Positions 1 to 12,549 are shown, numbered from the stretch's first letter. The stretch is DNA of 64,000 nucleotides from Macrobrachium rosenbergii (GCF_040412425.1 NC_089753.1:35576413-35640412), one strand, 5' to 3'. Made by a program: numbers and translations. The notes: a model not told the origin generated them from the letters alone.

Positions 1-1203
<1,203 letters not shown>

Positions 1204-1409
1204 GTGTGGAACAGAAATGAATTTAAACTGTACATATTGGTAGAGGCCTAAGTCCTAATACAGATAATTTAGGACTGAAAAATCCTGTTCTGATGTTGGT
1301 ATTACGCGTTTCGTGTTTGTTTGTTCACTCGTAGGAGTAAAATGCACCCTAGGGTGCAGAAAATCATTATTACGGAGCGGCACAAAAGGGGTAGAGGTCA
1401 TTTAAGAGC

Positions 1410-1411
<2 letters not shown>

Positions 1412-1491
<80 letters not shown>

Positions 1492-1585
1492 TGGCGGTCA
1501 TACACATTTGGGTTACTGTGCTTCTTTTCCTCATTTCTCTCTCTCTCTCTCTCTGCCTGTCATACACATTTGTGTAACTTTGCTT

Positions 1586-1678
<93 letters not shown>

Positions 1679-1716
1679 TTAATCCGCATACCATATCCTT
1701 TTCCTTTTGACACTGG

Positions 1717-1785
<69 letters not shown>

Positions 1786-1861
1786 CCAATACGTTCCCTC
1801 TCAATTTCTTTATCCATATACCATATCCTCCCCGAGACCCTTTTCCCCTTTGACTACTAGC

Positions 1862-1912
<51 letters not shown>
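1412..1912. repeat. (CT)n cluster with duplicated spacers
   Basis: Four long CT tracts (about 1414-1473, 1590-1672, 1721-1780 and 1864-1910) and one short one are separated by spacers that are themselves repeated. The spacers at about 1496-1536 and 1554-1590 share 'TCATACACATTTG' and 'TTGCTTCTTTTC'-like text. The spacers at about 1673-1720 and 1781-1863 share 'CATACCATATCCT'. The first tract runs into (TG)n at 1474-1492. The region expanded as tract-plus-spacer units, not as independent microsatellites. Long open frames through it (poly Leu-Ser) are artefacts of the 2-bp period. Confidence 0.9.
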
Positions 1913-2461
1913 CGATCAATGATGCTTTCTGGGTCGTCCTCTTCCTCGGTTGAGGACCATAGAGACCCCTGGCTCCTCCTTGCTCTTTCGACGAGTGTGA
2001 TGGTTTTGCTGGTTGCTATTTGCTACTGCTATTGCTGCTACTACCACCACTACCACAACTGCTACTACCATTTATGCTATTAGTAATGACGGATTTAAAA
2101 TAAAAAAACTGTCATTTAATAAATGATAACTGCAGAGAATGTAATATAAGGTAAATTGGTATTCAAATATTGTAGAAAAAAATATCTTTGCAAGTCGAGA
2201 TGACTATGCCAGTGGTGCACGGCACTTCAGTGTAGTGTCGCAGCTCTTGAACTAGAGAGCAGTTGCATCAGTAATATTTTCAGAACGATCGTTCGAGTTT
2301 TGTAGCAAACTACTTGGAATAAAAATGGTGCCTGGTGTTGGGGAGTGTAGCATTTTGGCTCCTCTCCAGAATGTGTATTATGCTCTGTTAATTAAGCAAG
2401 TAACACGCACTGATTTCTTTACTGAATTTTAGGCTTTAGAAATGGCATACATCATAATTAA
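1913..2461. other. Non-coding, short triplet-biased stretch
   Basis: The first 170 bp stay open on the + strand because of TGCTAC/CTACCA-type triplets and end at a stop near 2083. No family is recognisable. The remainder is AT-rich unique sequence with no feature I can name. Confidence 0.5.
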
Positions 2462-2750
2462 CAAGTAAAAAATGGGGCCCATGAAGGTTTCAGTCACGGC
2501 CCGGTGGTAGCCTGTACTATAACGTTGCCAAACGCACGATTATGGCTAACTTTAATCTTAAATAAAATAAAAACTACTGAGGCTAGAGGGCTGCTATTTG
2601 TTATATTTGATGATTGGAGGGTGGATGATCAACATGCCAGTTTGCAGTCCTCTAGCATCAGCAGTTTTTAAGATTTGAGGGCACACAGAATAAGTGCGGA
2701 CGGACAGACTAATAGCCATCTCAATAGTTTTCTGCTACAGAAAACTAAAA
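2462..2750 (-). repeat. Dispersed palindromic repeat A, copy 1 (internally deleted)
   Basis: The copy runs from the 'CAAGTAAAAAATG' end to the 'CAGAAAACTAAAA' end. It is inverted relative to the orientation I call + (the one beginning TTTTAGTTTTCTG). The central palindrome with the 'GAGGCTAGAGGGCTGC' arm is present, but the segment holding the CGGCGC hairpin and the CCACCGAAAG hairpin is missing next to the CAAGT end, so it is about 100 bp short of complete copies. Confidence 0.85.
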
Positions 2751-3239
2751 TTGACCAGACAGCGGAGCAATATTTCAGTCTTGGTGGAACAAATAATATT
2801 AAAATGTTTATGGTCAGTACCTAGATTTCTGGAAGAATTAAGTGACATATTTGGGAAAACATTTAGCTTGCTGGTCGATGGTAACAAAGAATCTCAAGTC
2901 ATTTAGATTCTTGTATCATCCAAAAGGTCGGAATCAATTAAGCTCTGTAATATACACACACTGGGGAATCAGGGTGTGGGTGGGAGAATGGTTGTCGATC
3001 AGCTGATCGACAGTCTTGATTGTATTGTGGGTTTCGGCCTCCTATACCCGACTGAATCCTTCCCAGGTCCCTATTGAACCTATCACAATTTTGTATTTAG
3101 GCCTATTTCAAATACAACCGAAATATGGCTCTATCACTGTCCTTTTGGCTCTATCACTCGGTCCTTTTGCACCAGTCACACGATCCATCAATCTCGATCA
3201 GTCAATAGTCCGCGGTTTTTTTTTTTTTTTTTGCTGTAC
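2751..3239. other. Unique non-coding sequence
   Basis: Ordinary AT-rich sequence ending in an 18-T run (about 3215-3232) that directly precedes repeat B copy 1. A small palindrome, GATCAGCTGATC, lies near 2997-3008. Nothing else is supported. Confidence 0.5.
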
Positions 3240-3541
3240 TCCGTTGGGGGAAAGCGCCGTCAGTACATCTCATGCGGTGCACTGTAGGCATTACTTGAGG
3301 TTGTTTGCAGCGTGCCATCGGTCCCTAGCTGCAACCCCTTTCGTTCGTTTTGCTTTACCTCCTTTCATATTCTCTCTTCCATCGTACTTTCCACCCTCTC
3401 CTAACAACTGATCCATAGTGCAACTGTAAGGTTTTCCTCCTGTTACACCTTTCAAAATTTTACTGTCAGTTTCCGTTTCAGCGCTGAATGACGTCATTGG
3501 TCCCAGTGCTTGGCCTTTGGCCTAAATTCTGTCTTCAATTT
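3240..3541 (+). mobile_element. SINE-like repeat B, copy 1 (near full length)
   Basis: This copy shows the family landmarks in order: 'GCGGTGCACTGTAGGCATTA', 'CCTAGCTGCAACCCC', 'TTCCACCCTCTCCTAACAA', 'GCAACTG..AGGTTTTCCTCC', 'TCAGCGCTGAATGA', and a 3' end 'TTGGCCTTTGGCCTAAATTC' followed by a short TCAATT tail. The shared 3' end, variable 5' end and simple tail are what one expects of a short retroposon. A tRNA-type promoter is only weakly suggested ('GGTTGTTTGC' at the B-box position), so its origin is unproven. Confidence 0.85.
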
Positions 3542-4408
3542 AGTTCCTGCTGTAAGTATTTTAAAATATTGTAGACGATTTCCTTTGCCTGGGCGCTTAA
3601 ACATGCTTTAAGGGACTCACCATTGTCCTGTATGGTTCGGTCAAAATGAGATTAGAAGACTTCTTGACCATGCAATACATTTGGCAGAGCTCTTGAAAAA
3701 CCATGCCACGTTTACAACGAATAGAAGTTTTTTTTATTAATCTTCTGTAATAAAAATGAATATAAGTACTATTTAGTCGAAAAAAAATTTTCTGGGACCG
3801 ATCTGTATAGGAGTTCTTTCAAAATCCAAGTTCGATATAGTTTATATAAATTATGTACTTTTACCCTATTGTATCAGTCTACTTCAGCTCCGCCCTGCCA
3901 CTCGTTTTTGGTCCAACAATAATAGTAACTTCATTCTTAAAGTCTCCAGTATATCCATTCTCACTGGTTAGAGTTATTGCTCACAATTTGTTATTTTCCT
4001 GTGTTTCGGACTGGGTCTTGCTGCCTTGTGAGTGGTGCTTCTCTGTAACTGTGGATACTATAGATGCTTCTTGTTACTAGGATACCATTGCTGCTTCTTG
4101 TTGTTAGGGGACTATTGATTGTGCTTGCTACTAGGATGCTATACGCTCTGTCTCTGTAAATTAGAGGATGACCTGAGAGATCATCATAGCCGGGGGGTGG
4201 GGTGGGTGGGGGCGTTACAAATACGCTATTAGATACACCCAGGGAGCTGTTTATGTTGGTTTCACTGTTAATAAAGAAATAGTTGTGTATTTGGTCTCGT
4301 CTGATTTTTTTGTTTTTTCTCTGGAAATTATTCTGGTTTGGATGGTTCTTTTGGGAGGATTGAGTCTTGTATTTTTCGCCTAAAATGTAATTACGCTTTT
4401 ATTCGTCG
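3542..4408. other. Unique non-coding sequence
   Basis: No gene seen. A T-run and purine runs are present, with a G-rich stretch at about 4190-4215. The open frame at 3853-4080 has no recognisable domain and is probably chance. Confidence 0.5.
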
Positions 4409-4790
4409 TTTTTAGTTTTCTTTAAAAGGAAACTGTTGATGGCGCTTTGTCTGTCCGTCCGCACTTTTTCTGTCCGCCCTCGGAAGTTAAAAACTGCTAA
4501 GGCTAGAGGGCTGCAAACTGGTATGTTGGTCATCCACCCTCCAGTCATCAACCATGCCAAATTGCACCCCTCTAGCCTCAGTAGTTTTTATTTTATTTAA
4601 GGTGAAGGTTAGTCATGGATCGTGCGCCTGGCACCGCTAAATCTGCCAGTCTCCGATGCATCTTCACTTGATCGCATCTAGGGAGCAACTGAGCGCTGCC
4701 AGGTCGTGGCTGAGAGTTTCATGCAGCATTTTACGCTGTACAGAAAACTCGATTGCGCCGAAGAAACTTCGTGCAATTTTTTTACTTGTG
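4409..4790 (+). repeat. Dispersed palindromic repeat A, copy 2 (nearly complete)
   Basis: It begins TTTAGTTTTCTTTAAAAGG and ends CTTCGTGCAATTTTTTTACTTG. The central palindrome spans about 4490-4590, with 'GGCTAGAGGGCTGCAAACTGG' reduced and 'CCCCTCTAGCCTCAGTAG' as its two arms. The final CGGCGC hairpin has decayed to CTTCGTGC. The segment with the CCACCGAAAG hairpin is replaced by other sequence around 4640-4720. Confidence 0.85.
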
Positions 4791-5490
4791 TTTTGTTTGT
4801 TATGTGGTCTTTAAATAGTTTAGCGTTTAGTTTTTACTTTGGACCTTGCCTGTGTGTGTCCTGTTACGCTTTTTATTTTTTATTTATTTATTTATTTTTT
4901 TTTTTGGTAAAGTTGCCATCTTTGTAGCAAAATTAGGTTCGTCAGCTGGTGATAATTTCCAATACAGTATTGAGTTTATAACTTACATTTGTACGATTAG
5001 TTCATATTGTTTATGCAGTATCCTACTGTTTTAGATATATGTTCGGTTATCAAGTATTTAACTTTGGCTTCATCAGTATATTATTTACTGTCTGTGAAAC
5101 AGACCGTTATTTGTTTATCGTAAAATTCATTACATCAGGGATCTTCATTGGCAAATAATTATGTAATATCGAATACAAATTTAACTTATCAGAGTATTAT
5201 GAAGTGTGTGTGTGTACTTTGTGTATGTTTGTCTATATGTGTGTGTGTGCGGGCACGCATTAACGCAAAGACATTTGATCCGTGACGAAGCCTAGGGCAG
5301 GTCTTAAGTAAATAATTTTGTTTACATCCATATCGCACCTAGGGTGGGCCAATGCCCCACCGCCCACCATACCCTACTTCACCCCGGTTCCGACATTCCT
5401 CCTCTTGTGTAAATATACCTGTACCTTATTTGTAAAGGTTTAATTGACCCGTGCTACTCTTGTTTGGGGTGCGTATTTGATCAGTGGGAA
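4791..5490. other. Unique non-coding sequence
   Basis: T-rich sequence with a short (TG) run near 5205-5250. No exon, repeat family or RNA gene recognised. Confidence 0.5.
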
Positions 5491-6078
5491 GATTTTTTTT
5501 TTTTCTTCTTTCCGGCAGTAGTTCGGGGAACCATTTGTTATATTTTGCCAATTTACTCTTAAGGTAATTTTTTGTTTAATTTAAATAGTTTATCAATGGC
5601 TTTTATTTATGATCTGGGATTTGTGGAATAAGATGTAAAGCGATTTTTTTTATATATATTTTTAATAATTTTTCTTTTCTGGCAGTAATTCAGGGAACTT
5701 TTTTTTTTTGGCAGTAATTCAGGGAACCATTTCTGATGTTTGGCCAAGTAGCTTTTAAGATGTTTAATTTTTTTTATTTGAGAGAATTCGTAAAGAATTT
5801 ATCACTGTTTTTTTTATATGACCAAGAGTTTTTTTTATAATGAAGGGTTTGTGTAATAAAGATGTAAAGAAGTTTTTTTTAAATATTTTAATAATTACGT
5901 TTTTTTTCGGTAGTAGTTCAGAACTATTTCTGATATTTTGCCAATTTACTTATAAGGTAATCTTATTTTATTGTGAAAATGTTTAAAGAATTCATTAATA
6001 GTTTCTGTATATGACCAGAATTTTGTGAAACAAAGTAAGGGATGTTTTATGTTATACTTTTAATTATTACATGTTTTT
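5491..6078. repeat. Degenerate ~200-bp tandem triplication
   Basis: Three diverged units start at GGCAGTAGTTC (5514), GGCAGTAATTC (5710) and GGTAGTAGTTC (5909), so the period is about 196-199 bp. Each unit then carries 'AACCATTTSTKATATTTTGCC'-like text, 'GTTTAATT', 'TTTATCA', 'GAAT..GATGTAAAG' and ends in 'TTTTAATAATT'. A partial extra start lies at 5681. Divergence between units suggests an old duplication. No protein is encoded. Confidence 0.75.
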
Positions 6079-6148
6079 TAAATTCAATGTCGCGAAGGGA
6101 AGTTAAGGCCTTTTTTTTTTTTACGTGGTTCATGGTAGGTACACGTTC

Positions 6149-6150
<2 letters not shown>

Positions 6151-6224
<74 letters not shown>

Positions 6225-6225
6225 C
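6151..6225. repeat. (CT)n microsatellite
   Basis: About 75 bp of CT, interrupted once near 6209. Confidence 0.97.
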
Positions 6226-6616
6226 AAGATCCTAGTTTTGCAATTAAAATAGAGAGCTTTATCAACGCATGTCCTAGTGTGGTTATTGACCATATGTTTG
6301 TATCAAATCTCCAAGAACGTCTGTATGTAGACAGTATGGCAAACGTTGTGTCATACATAGCCCACCCGGGTTAGTGTGGTCTTGCCCACCCACATACCCA
6401 CCCACACACCCACCCACACAAAGGAAAGGTACTAAAATAGGTAAGCTAAAGTACTGAGGATTTCACCTGTAAGTTGTGTGTGTGTTTTTTTTTGCGCTTA
6501 TTTAATCACCTCCGTCCCCACCAGATGACGTCTCACTCGCTTTCTGAATAGACAAAGTTGCATAATGCGGCCTTGGTGGCCAAGGAACATCCATACTGAA
6601 GCTGGTGTCGTCAGAA

Positions 6617-6628
6617 TCTGTGTGTGTG

Positions 6629-6661
<33 letters not shown>

Positions 6662-6811
6662 CAGCGCGAGCGAATGCGTCTGTGGCTGGTGTGTGTGTGT
6701 GCGTGCGCGCGCGCGCGAGTGCGTCTGTGGCTGGTGTGTGTGTGTGCGTGCGCGCGCGAGTGCGTCTGTGGCTGGTGTGTGTGTGTGTGCGCGCTCATAT
6801 TTGTGTGGCTG

Positions 6812-6842
<31 letters not shown>

Positions 6843-7042
6843 TGTGTGGCTGGTGTGTGTGTGTGTGTGTGTTGCGTGCGTGCGTGTATAGTTGGTGTGT
6901 GTGTGTGAGAGAGAGATTCTGACTTCATCTCGCTCTCTGTGAGAGAGAGAGAGAGAGATATCCTGTCTACATCTGTGTGTGTGTGTGTGTGTCGCGCGCG
7001 CGCGCGTATGAGTGTGTGTGTGTGTGTGAGAGAGAGAGAGTG
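6617..7042. repeat. (TG)n/(CG)n tract with 40-46 bp higher-order unit
   Basis: Alternating purine-pyrimidine DNA. A composite unit recurs at about 6681, 6726, 6767, 6805 and 6846: 'GTGGCTGGTGTGTGTGTG' followed by CGTGCG or CGCGCG steps. A diverged sixth copy lies at about 6889 (ATAGTTGGTGTG). From about 6905 the tract alternates with GA runs. Uninterrupted (CG) steps such as 6709-6718 and 6992-7003 make this the strongest Z-DNA-forming stretch in the window. Confidence 0.9.
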
Positions 7043-7928
7043 AAAATTTGTAGACACTGGACAATAATTTGCCCAATTGAGCTAAGACACATTTAGGACA
7101 GTTGAAAGCCGTTGAACACCCCAGATATAATTGAGCGAGAATAGTTGGCGTAAAATTGTTTTAATTTCTCTTGTCGTTATGTGAATTACTAAATACAGCG
7201 ACTAAATACGTTCATTATTAAGTAACCACGAATTAATTTTTCGTTCCATTCTATTTTAATAGGTAATTTGATAGCAGACTTGCCATTGGCTTAGGTACAT
7301 TGGCTCTTAACGATGAAAGGTCATTGTACCTATGCACATCGCCTCTGCAAGAGACATTGGCGTATTATTAACCCTTGAGACACTTCTGCTTGCACTTCTT
7401 CACTCACATTCACTCGAGTTTTTATTGTAGTCCCATCATCATGAAAATTCCAATAGTGGTCGGTCGACGGGATATGCATGTTACTTGTTTTCAGTCACTG
7501 ATTAAGTTTGTAACATATTCTTCTAATTTGTGGTTTATAGGTACTTGAGCATTATTTCATGTGATGCTTTTAGGTCGGATCGTCTGAGGTTTTGAAGGTT
7601 TAAGTTTTAAGTGTGATGAACGAATTTATACCGGATTTGAAAATAAGATTACCTTAGGTTAGGTTTTGGTGTAGAATAGTCCATTTCGTCTCGTGTTATC
7701 CCAAGGTAAAATGTTTGCGTAACATGAAGTTGAACATTGAACCTGGGAAGTAATTTTGACCGATAAAACTAATGTAGTTTATATTTAGCCGATGGAGTGT
7801 AGATAACATTAGTCATTTTGCCTCTCAAGTGGATATTTCCTGTTATGTTATTATTATTATTATTATTATTAATTTTCCTAGTTTGATTTACATTATGAGG
7901 AGGTAACGCGTATTGGTTTTCAAATAGA
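7043..7928. other. Unique non-coding sequence
   Basis: No gene recognised. A short (ATT)n run lies at about 7848-7870. The rest is AT-rich single-copy-looking sequence. Confidence 0.5.
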
Positions 7929-8033
7929 AGTTCTCTCTCTCTCTCTCAGAATTTTTGATCATTACTATTGTTATAAGTATTATTATAAGTGTCTCCTGTT
8001 GTTTACGTTTTTTCCCTAATGGACTAAGAGTGA

Positions 8034-8093
<60 letters not shown>

Positions 8094-8130
8094 CATTACT
8101 CATAGCTTTATGAACAAACGTATTTGATGT

Positions 8131-8199
<69 letters not shown>

Positions 8200-8251
8200 G
8201 TATCATTATTATCTGCACTTGTATAATTGATATATTTTAGAAACAGTAATG

Positions 8252-8319
<68 letters not shown>

Positions 8320-8381
8320 GTCAGTATTACTAATAATTATCTGCGCACTTGTATAATCTGATACATTTTAGAAACAGTAAT

Positions 8382-8454
<73 letters not shown>

Positions 8455-8519
8455 ATCATTATATTACTAATAATTATCTGCGCACTTGTATAATCTGATA
8501 CATTTTAGAAACAGTAATG

Positions 8520-8584
<65 letters not shown>
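7929..8584. repeat. Compound satellite: (CT)n blocks alternating with a conserved spacer
   Basis: After a short CT run (about 7931-7947) and a GA tract (8039-8091), four CT blocks lie at about 8135-8196, 8253-8316, 8383-8449 and 8522-8584. The three intervening spacers (56, 66 and 71 bp) are homologous: all contain 'CACTTGTATAAT' and end 'CATTTTAGAAACAGTAATG' or a one-base variant. The second and third are nearly identical. The spacer plus CT block was duplicated as a unit of about 125-135 bp. Confidence 0.92.
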
Positions 8585-8587
<3 letters not shown>

Positions 8588-8981
8588 GCAGTCTTGTAAC
8601 AACTAGGCACACAGTTCACTGTATGGGTGAACAAGGGCACACCGGATTTTAGGAAACTGTAGGCAGCCCGACAGACACTTAAGACAGAGATGCACAACGT
8701 CAACAGATTCTGTTCACAACAAACATTAGGAGGAAAAATTCCTGACGTTCTCCTCTGCTTGCGTGACCATTGCTGTGATGTATTAAGTGGAAGAGGATGA
8801 AGGATTGGTGGTCATAAGGGCGTCGGGGAAGTCGGGGTATGGTTTGGGGGTGCGGAGAGTTGTTGGTGCGAGATAGAAAGCATTGTGGGTACAGGGGGTG
8901 GAGATAAGGTCATGGGGTGGGGCTGGGTGGACGGGGATGGGGGAGAGTGAACTTTGAGTCATGCGTTGTGGGGGTGATTCA

Positions 8982-9031
<50 letters not shown>

Positions 9032-9135
9032 GTAAGTACCATGAATCGAGATACTAGGCTCCCGATAGCTAATGTGCAAATAATAATCAGATCCATCAAC
9101 GCACGAGACAGCTCTAACAATGGATACAAGTGATA
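8585..9135. other. G-rich non-coding stretch with a (CT)n tract
   Basis: Positions 8840-8955 are G-rich with repeated GGGG/GGG clusters (possible G-quadruplexes on the + strand). A CT microsatellite spans about 8984-9028. No gene recognised. Confidence 0.6.
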
Positions 9136-9660
9136 AAAGTCCAATCATATTCTGCTAGTCTTGTTGCTACCTTTAACTTGGTTAACCATAAAAATCTTCT
9201 GATTAGACATCGTTTGTTGGATATCGAATGTTTGGCCCTTGATTTCGTTCACACCCTTTCAAGAGACCAGCAACAAAGAGCTGTTGTTTTGGGCTTTCTT
9301 TTCCCTGATCCTAGACCTATCGAGTCTGGTGTTCTTCAGGGTCGCGTTCTGGGCCCTTGTGGTTTGGCTGCCTTGACAAGTGTTGTTGTTGTTAGTTTAG
9401 AACATAAGGCGGCACAGTATGCTAATTGTGGTGCTATTGTTGATGTTTGCATCTTGCTTAAGTGGGAAGGGAAGTTGTTGCTAACCTAATAGAGATCTGG
9501 GACGGATCCAGGAAATGTGAACGGTAATTTCGTTGGGTATGTGGCTGATCTCCAGCAAACCGTACCCCTTTATTGATTTGCCGATCTTGCGTCATGCTTC
9601 CGCATGCATAATGATTTTATTAAAGCCTTTGACGGGTACTCTGTGTCGTCTTTGACTTCC
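9136..9660 (+). pseudogene. Decayed non-LTR retrotransposon reverse transcriptase fragment
   Basis: The first frame (to the stop at 9489) reads 'ATFNLVNHKNLL', then 'QQQRAVVLGF', 'SGVLQGRVLGP' and 'QYANCGAIVDV'. These align in order with the RT core of LINE-type elements, whose usual forms are AFDxVxHxxLL, QRVxVxG, SGVPQGSVLGP and YADD. A +1 frameshift at about 9488 brings in 'NRDLGRIQEM', a stop, then 'GMWLISSKPYPF', matching the region after YADD (LxxDLxRIxxWxxxWGMKLNxxKT). Both catalytic positions are lost: AFD has become TFN and YADD has become YANC. There are in-frame stops and no endonuclease or 3' tail, so this is an inactive 5'-truncated remnant. The clade (Jockey, CR1 or other) cannot be fixed from this piece. 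Confidence 0.8.
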
Positions 9661-9778
9661 AACTTCTAGCGTTATGGCAGGCTGTCAGATCTGTATTTTT
9701 CAGTTGGTTCTCTAAGTTAGAAATATTGCTCAAAGTAGTAGTTCCCTCTTTAGCATAAGTAGTAATAATTTTAATTCA

Positions 9779-10050
9779 GGGTTAGTGCATTATGTAAGGG
9801 TCTTTGCAGGATTCCTTTGGCCCCTAGCTCCAACCTCTTTCATTCATTTTACTGTACCTCCGTTCATATTTTCTTTCTTCCATCTGACTTTCCACCCTCT
9901 CCTAACAATTGTCCCATAGTGCAACTGCGAGGTTTTCCTCCTCTTACACCTTTCAAACCTTTTACTGTCAATTTCCGTGTCAGCGCTGAATGATCTCATA
10001 GGACCCAGCGCTTGTCCTTTGGCCTAAATTGTATATTCTATTCTCTATTC
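9779..10050 (+). mobile_element. SINE-like repeat B, copy 2 (5' part deleted)
   Basis: Starts at GGGTTAGTGCATTATGTAAGG. The GTGCACC/GGTGCAC hairpin segment present in full copies is deleted here. The rest is intact through 'TCAGCGCTGAATGA' and 'TTGTCCTTTGGCCTAAATTG', with an ATTCTATTCTCTATTCT-type tail. Confidence 0.85.
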
Positions 10051-10190
10051 TAAGTTCTCATGTCAACATGTTGAAGGTTACAAAATATGCAAGTGCAATT
10101 TGCATTTACATTAACATTTGTACGTTGTATTTGACAGCGGTTGCTGTCTTGTCTAATATAAGGAAAATGGTAACTGCTGATTGTGTGTCC

Positions 10191-10193
<3 letters not shown>

Positions 10194-10244
<51 letters not shown>
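10194..10244. repeat. (CA)n microsatellite
   Basis: About 50 bp of AC dinucleotide, followed by a C-rich stretch (10280-10330). Confidence 0.97.
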
Positions 10245-10246
<2 letters not shown>

Positions 10247-10977
10247 ATATTGTTAAAAGGAATAGGGTCAAATCTGTATCCATCCCCACCCCCCCGTCCT
10301 CACCACCTCTCACCTGCCCATCCCTGTCAATCAACTACCATGGAGTCCCCTACAATCCCAACTCCATCCTATCCATCTTTGTGACTCCCATGTCCTTCAG
10401 CCCCTTAACCAATCCATCAACCCCTCTCAAGTGGTGGAGGCACAACGGATTGTTTGAGATAATCATATTAATGGTTATGTAAGCTTTCGCTGGTGGGTTA
10501 TTTCTGGCGGCTGTTAACCTTTTCATTATTGGGCCTTTGTTGTAATCTTGTAATTTAATTTTCCGGTTTTGCCTTTACATTAACGTGGGAAAATTTCGAC
10601 GACACGAGTGAATACCGAAGGCGAGTATTTTACAAGTCATGTAATTGGTTGGTAGGTTGGCGTGATTGAGCCAGTCGTCTGTGTCTGTCGTTTAGCCAGT
10701 TCATTGTATTTGTTTCTGCTTTAGTTTTGCCGCGTGTGGTCGGTGGAAAACGGTTAATTCTTGATATTTCTGAGGTAAATATGGTAGATGTCCTGATGAA
10801 TTAATAATGGACTGACAATTAGGTTTCATGTTGGTGTCTCATTGTGACTGCGGTAAGGTCTAGTGGATTTGCAGTGGATTTTCTTATTTGAATTAAGTTA
10901 TAGTTTTTGTGTAAAAGAATAGTCATCAGCTTCTTTTTATATAGACTTGTCTTTCATATGAATTTCCGCATTCAAAC

Positions 10978-10978
<1 letters not shown>
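10245..10978. other. Unique non-coding sequence
   Basis: C-rich for the first 200 bp, then AT-rich. No recognisable exon or dispersed repeat. Confidence 0.5.

Positions 10979-11041
<63 letters not shown>
10979..11041. repeat. (GA)n microsatellite
   Basis: About 62 bp of uninterrupted GA. Confidence 0.97.
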
Positions 11042-11043
<2 letters not shown>

Positions 11044-11269
11044 ATCTATTGAGGGTACAAAGCTTTGCCAATTGTTCTGGCAACTCGAACTCAAAAATTC
11101 TCACCTGGACTCGTGTGTTGTCAGATTGCTTTGACTTCCGTATTGTTGAAGTGAAGGAACTGTCACTATGTAACACAACAAGCGTATTGTGATTGTCTCC
11201 TTTGGGCGTAAGGGTGTTCTTTTATGTTCAGTGGCAAAACATGTACTGAATGCTCTGTGCCTCTTAGTA

Positions 11270-11559
11270 CCGGACCTGGATCGTAAGTGACATACCACCG
11301 GATCTGGATTACTTGACAATTAACTTCGAGATATAATAATACTCTTCTACAGTTTTAAAAGTGGTATAAGGGTACCGTCAAAATTTAAAGGTCCAGTGTC
11401 ACTACCATGACAGACCGGACCTGGATCATAAGTGACATACCACCGGATCTGGATTACTTCACATTATTAACTCCGTGATATAATACTCCTCTACAGTTTT
11501 AAAAGTGATATAAGGGTACCGTCAAAATTTAAAGGTCCTGTGGCACTACCATGACAGAC
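11270..11559. repeat. 145-bp direct tandem duplication
   Basis: Units 11270-11414 and 11415-11559 both begin 'CCGGACCTGGATC' and end 'CACTACCATGACAGAC'. They share 'CATACCACCGGATCTGGATT' and 'GGGTACCGTCAAAATTTAAA'. Differences are scattered substitutions and a few small indels, so the duplication is fairly recent. Confidence 0.92.
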
Positions 11560-12247
11560 AAGGATCAGGATCTCGGCAACCTACAACCGAACCCGTGTTG
11601 CGGGCCAGTGAAACTTTAATCTACCGACATATGTAAATTAATTTCTGTTTTGAAGAATCCGCTCCTGGCGCCTTCCTGACCTCCACAGGAAGATTAAAAA
11701 ACTAATGTATAAAAATGTTATTTGTAATGTTGACTTAAAATACTTCGTGTGCCTTCGTAAGGAGTGCGATTGGGAATCCCAGCCACAGAGATGTAAATGT
11801 GTCCAAAGAGTACAGAAGGGGACGCCATAGCGCCCTAAACTAAATCAGCTGTCTTGCTTACAGATCACGGAGACTCCCCTTGTTAATTAAATGTTCTTTT
11901 TCCTGCTTACGACAAATACGCGAACAAGTCTTTGTTGGGAAGATAACTTTGCAGATATTAAATCTTATATTTCATGTAACCATTGTACGCATATCTTAGG
12001 ACCAGTCCATTGGTGAAATAGAGTTTCAGGTTTGATTAATTTATTTTTTTATCATTTGGGCTTGTCATTATAAGGAATACCTTGTTTTTTTTATACAGTG
12101 ATCAAAAACTTAGCTCTTTACATGTGGAGAGTCCCATTGCACATGCGCGCAGACGGTCGTGTTTCGCTCCCTCTCTGCCTACCTACTGACTTTATTATTT
12201 CCATGTTTGTTTCTGTAACTTGAATTGTAATTGCCTTCATGGAAAAG
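11560..12247. other. Unique non-coding sequence
   Basis: No gene recognised. The open frames here are short and have no protein-like composition. Confidence 0.5.
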
Positions 12248-12549
12248 CAAGTATAAAATGCGCCGAAGTTTCTGTACAACGTATAATGCTGTGTCAAACT
12301 CATCCGCGGCCCATGAAAATCTCAGCCGGCCGTGGTGGCTTTTGTTGTTGCGGTACCAGACGCACGATCATGGCTAAATTGGCTAACTTTAACCTTAAAT
12401 AAAAACTACTGAGGCTAGAGGGCTGTAATTCGGTATGTTTGATGATTGGAGGGTGGATGATCAGCATACCAAGTTGCAGCCCTCTAGCCTCAGTAGTTTT
12501 TAAGATCTGAGGGCGGGCAGAAAAAGTGCGGACGGACAGAAAACTAAAA
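12248..12549 (-). repeat. Dispersed palindromic repeat A, copy 3 (internally deleted)
   Basis: Inverted copy from 'CAAGTATAAAATGCGCCG' to 'CAGAAAACTAAAA'. The central palindrome is well preserved. It lacks the CCACCGAAAG hairpin, and a deletion next to the AAAACTAAAA end removes the GCCGGCACAATAG block. Confidence 0.87.

Noticed and set aside
1321..2083. Long + strand frames rich in Leu-Ser
   Set aside because: They are (CT)n tracts read as protein. A 2-bp period has no stop codons in these frames, and similar artefacts (Arg-Glu, Tyr-Ile, Thr-His, polyPro) occur throughout.
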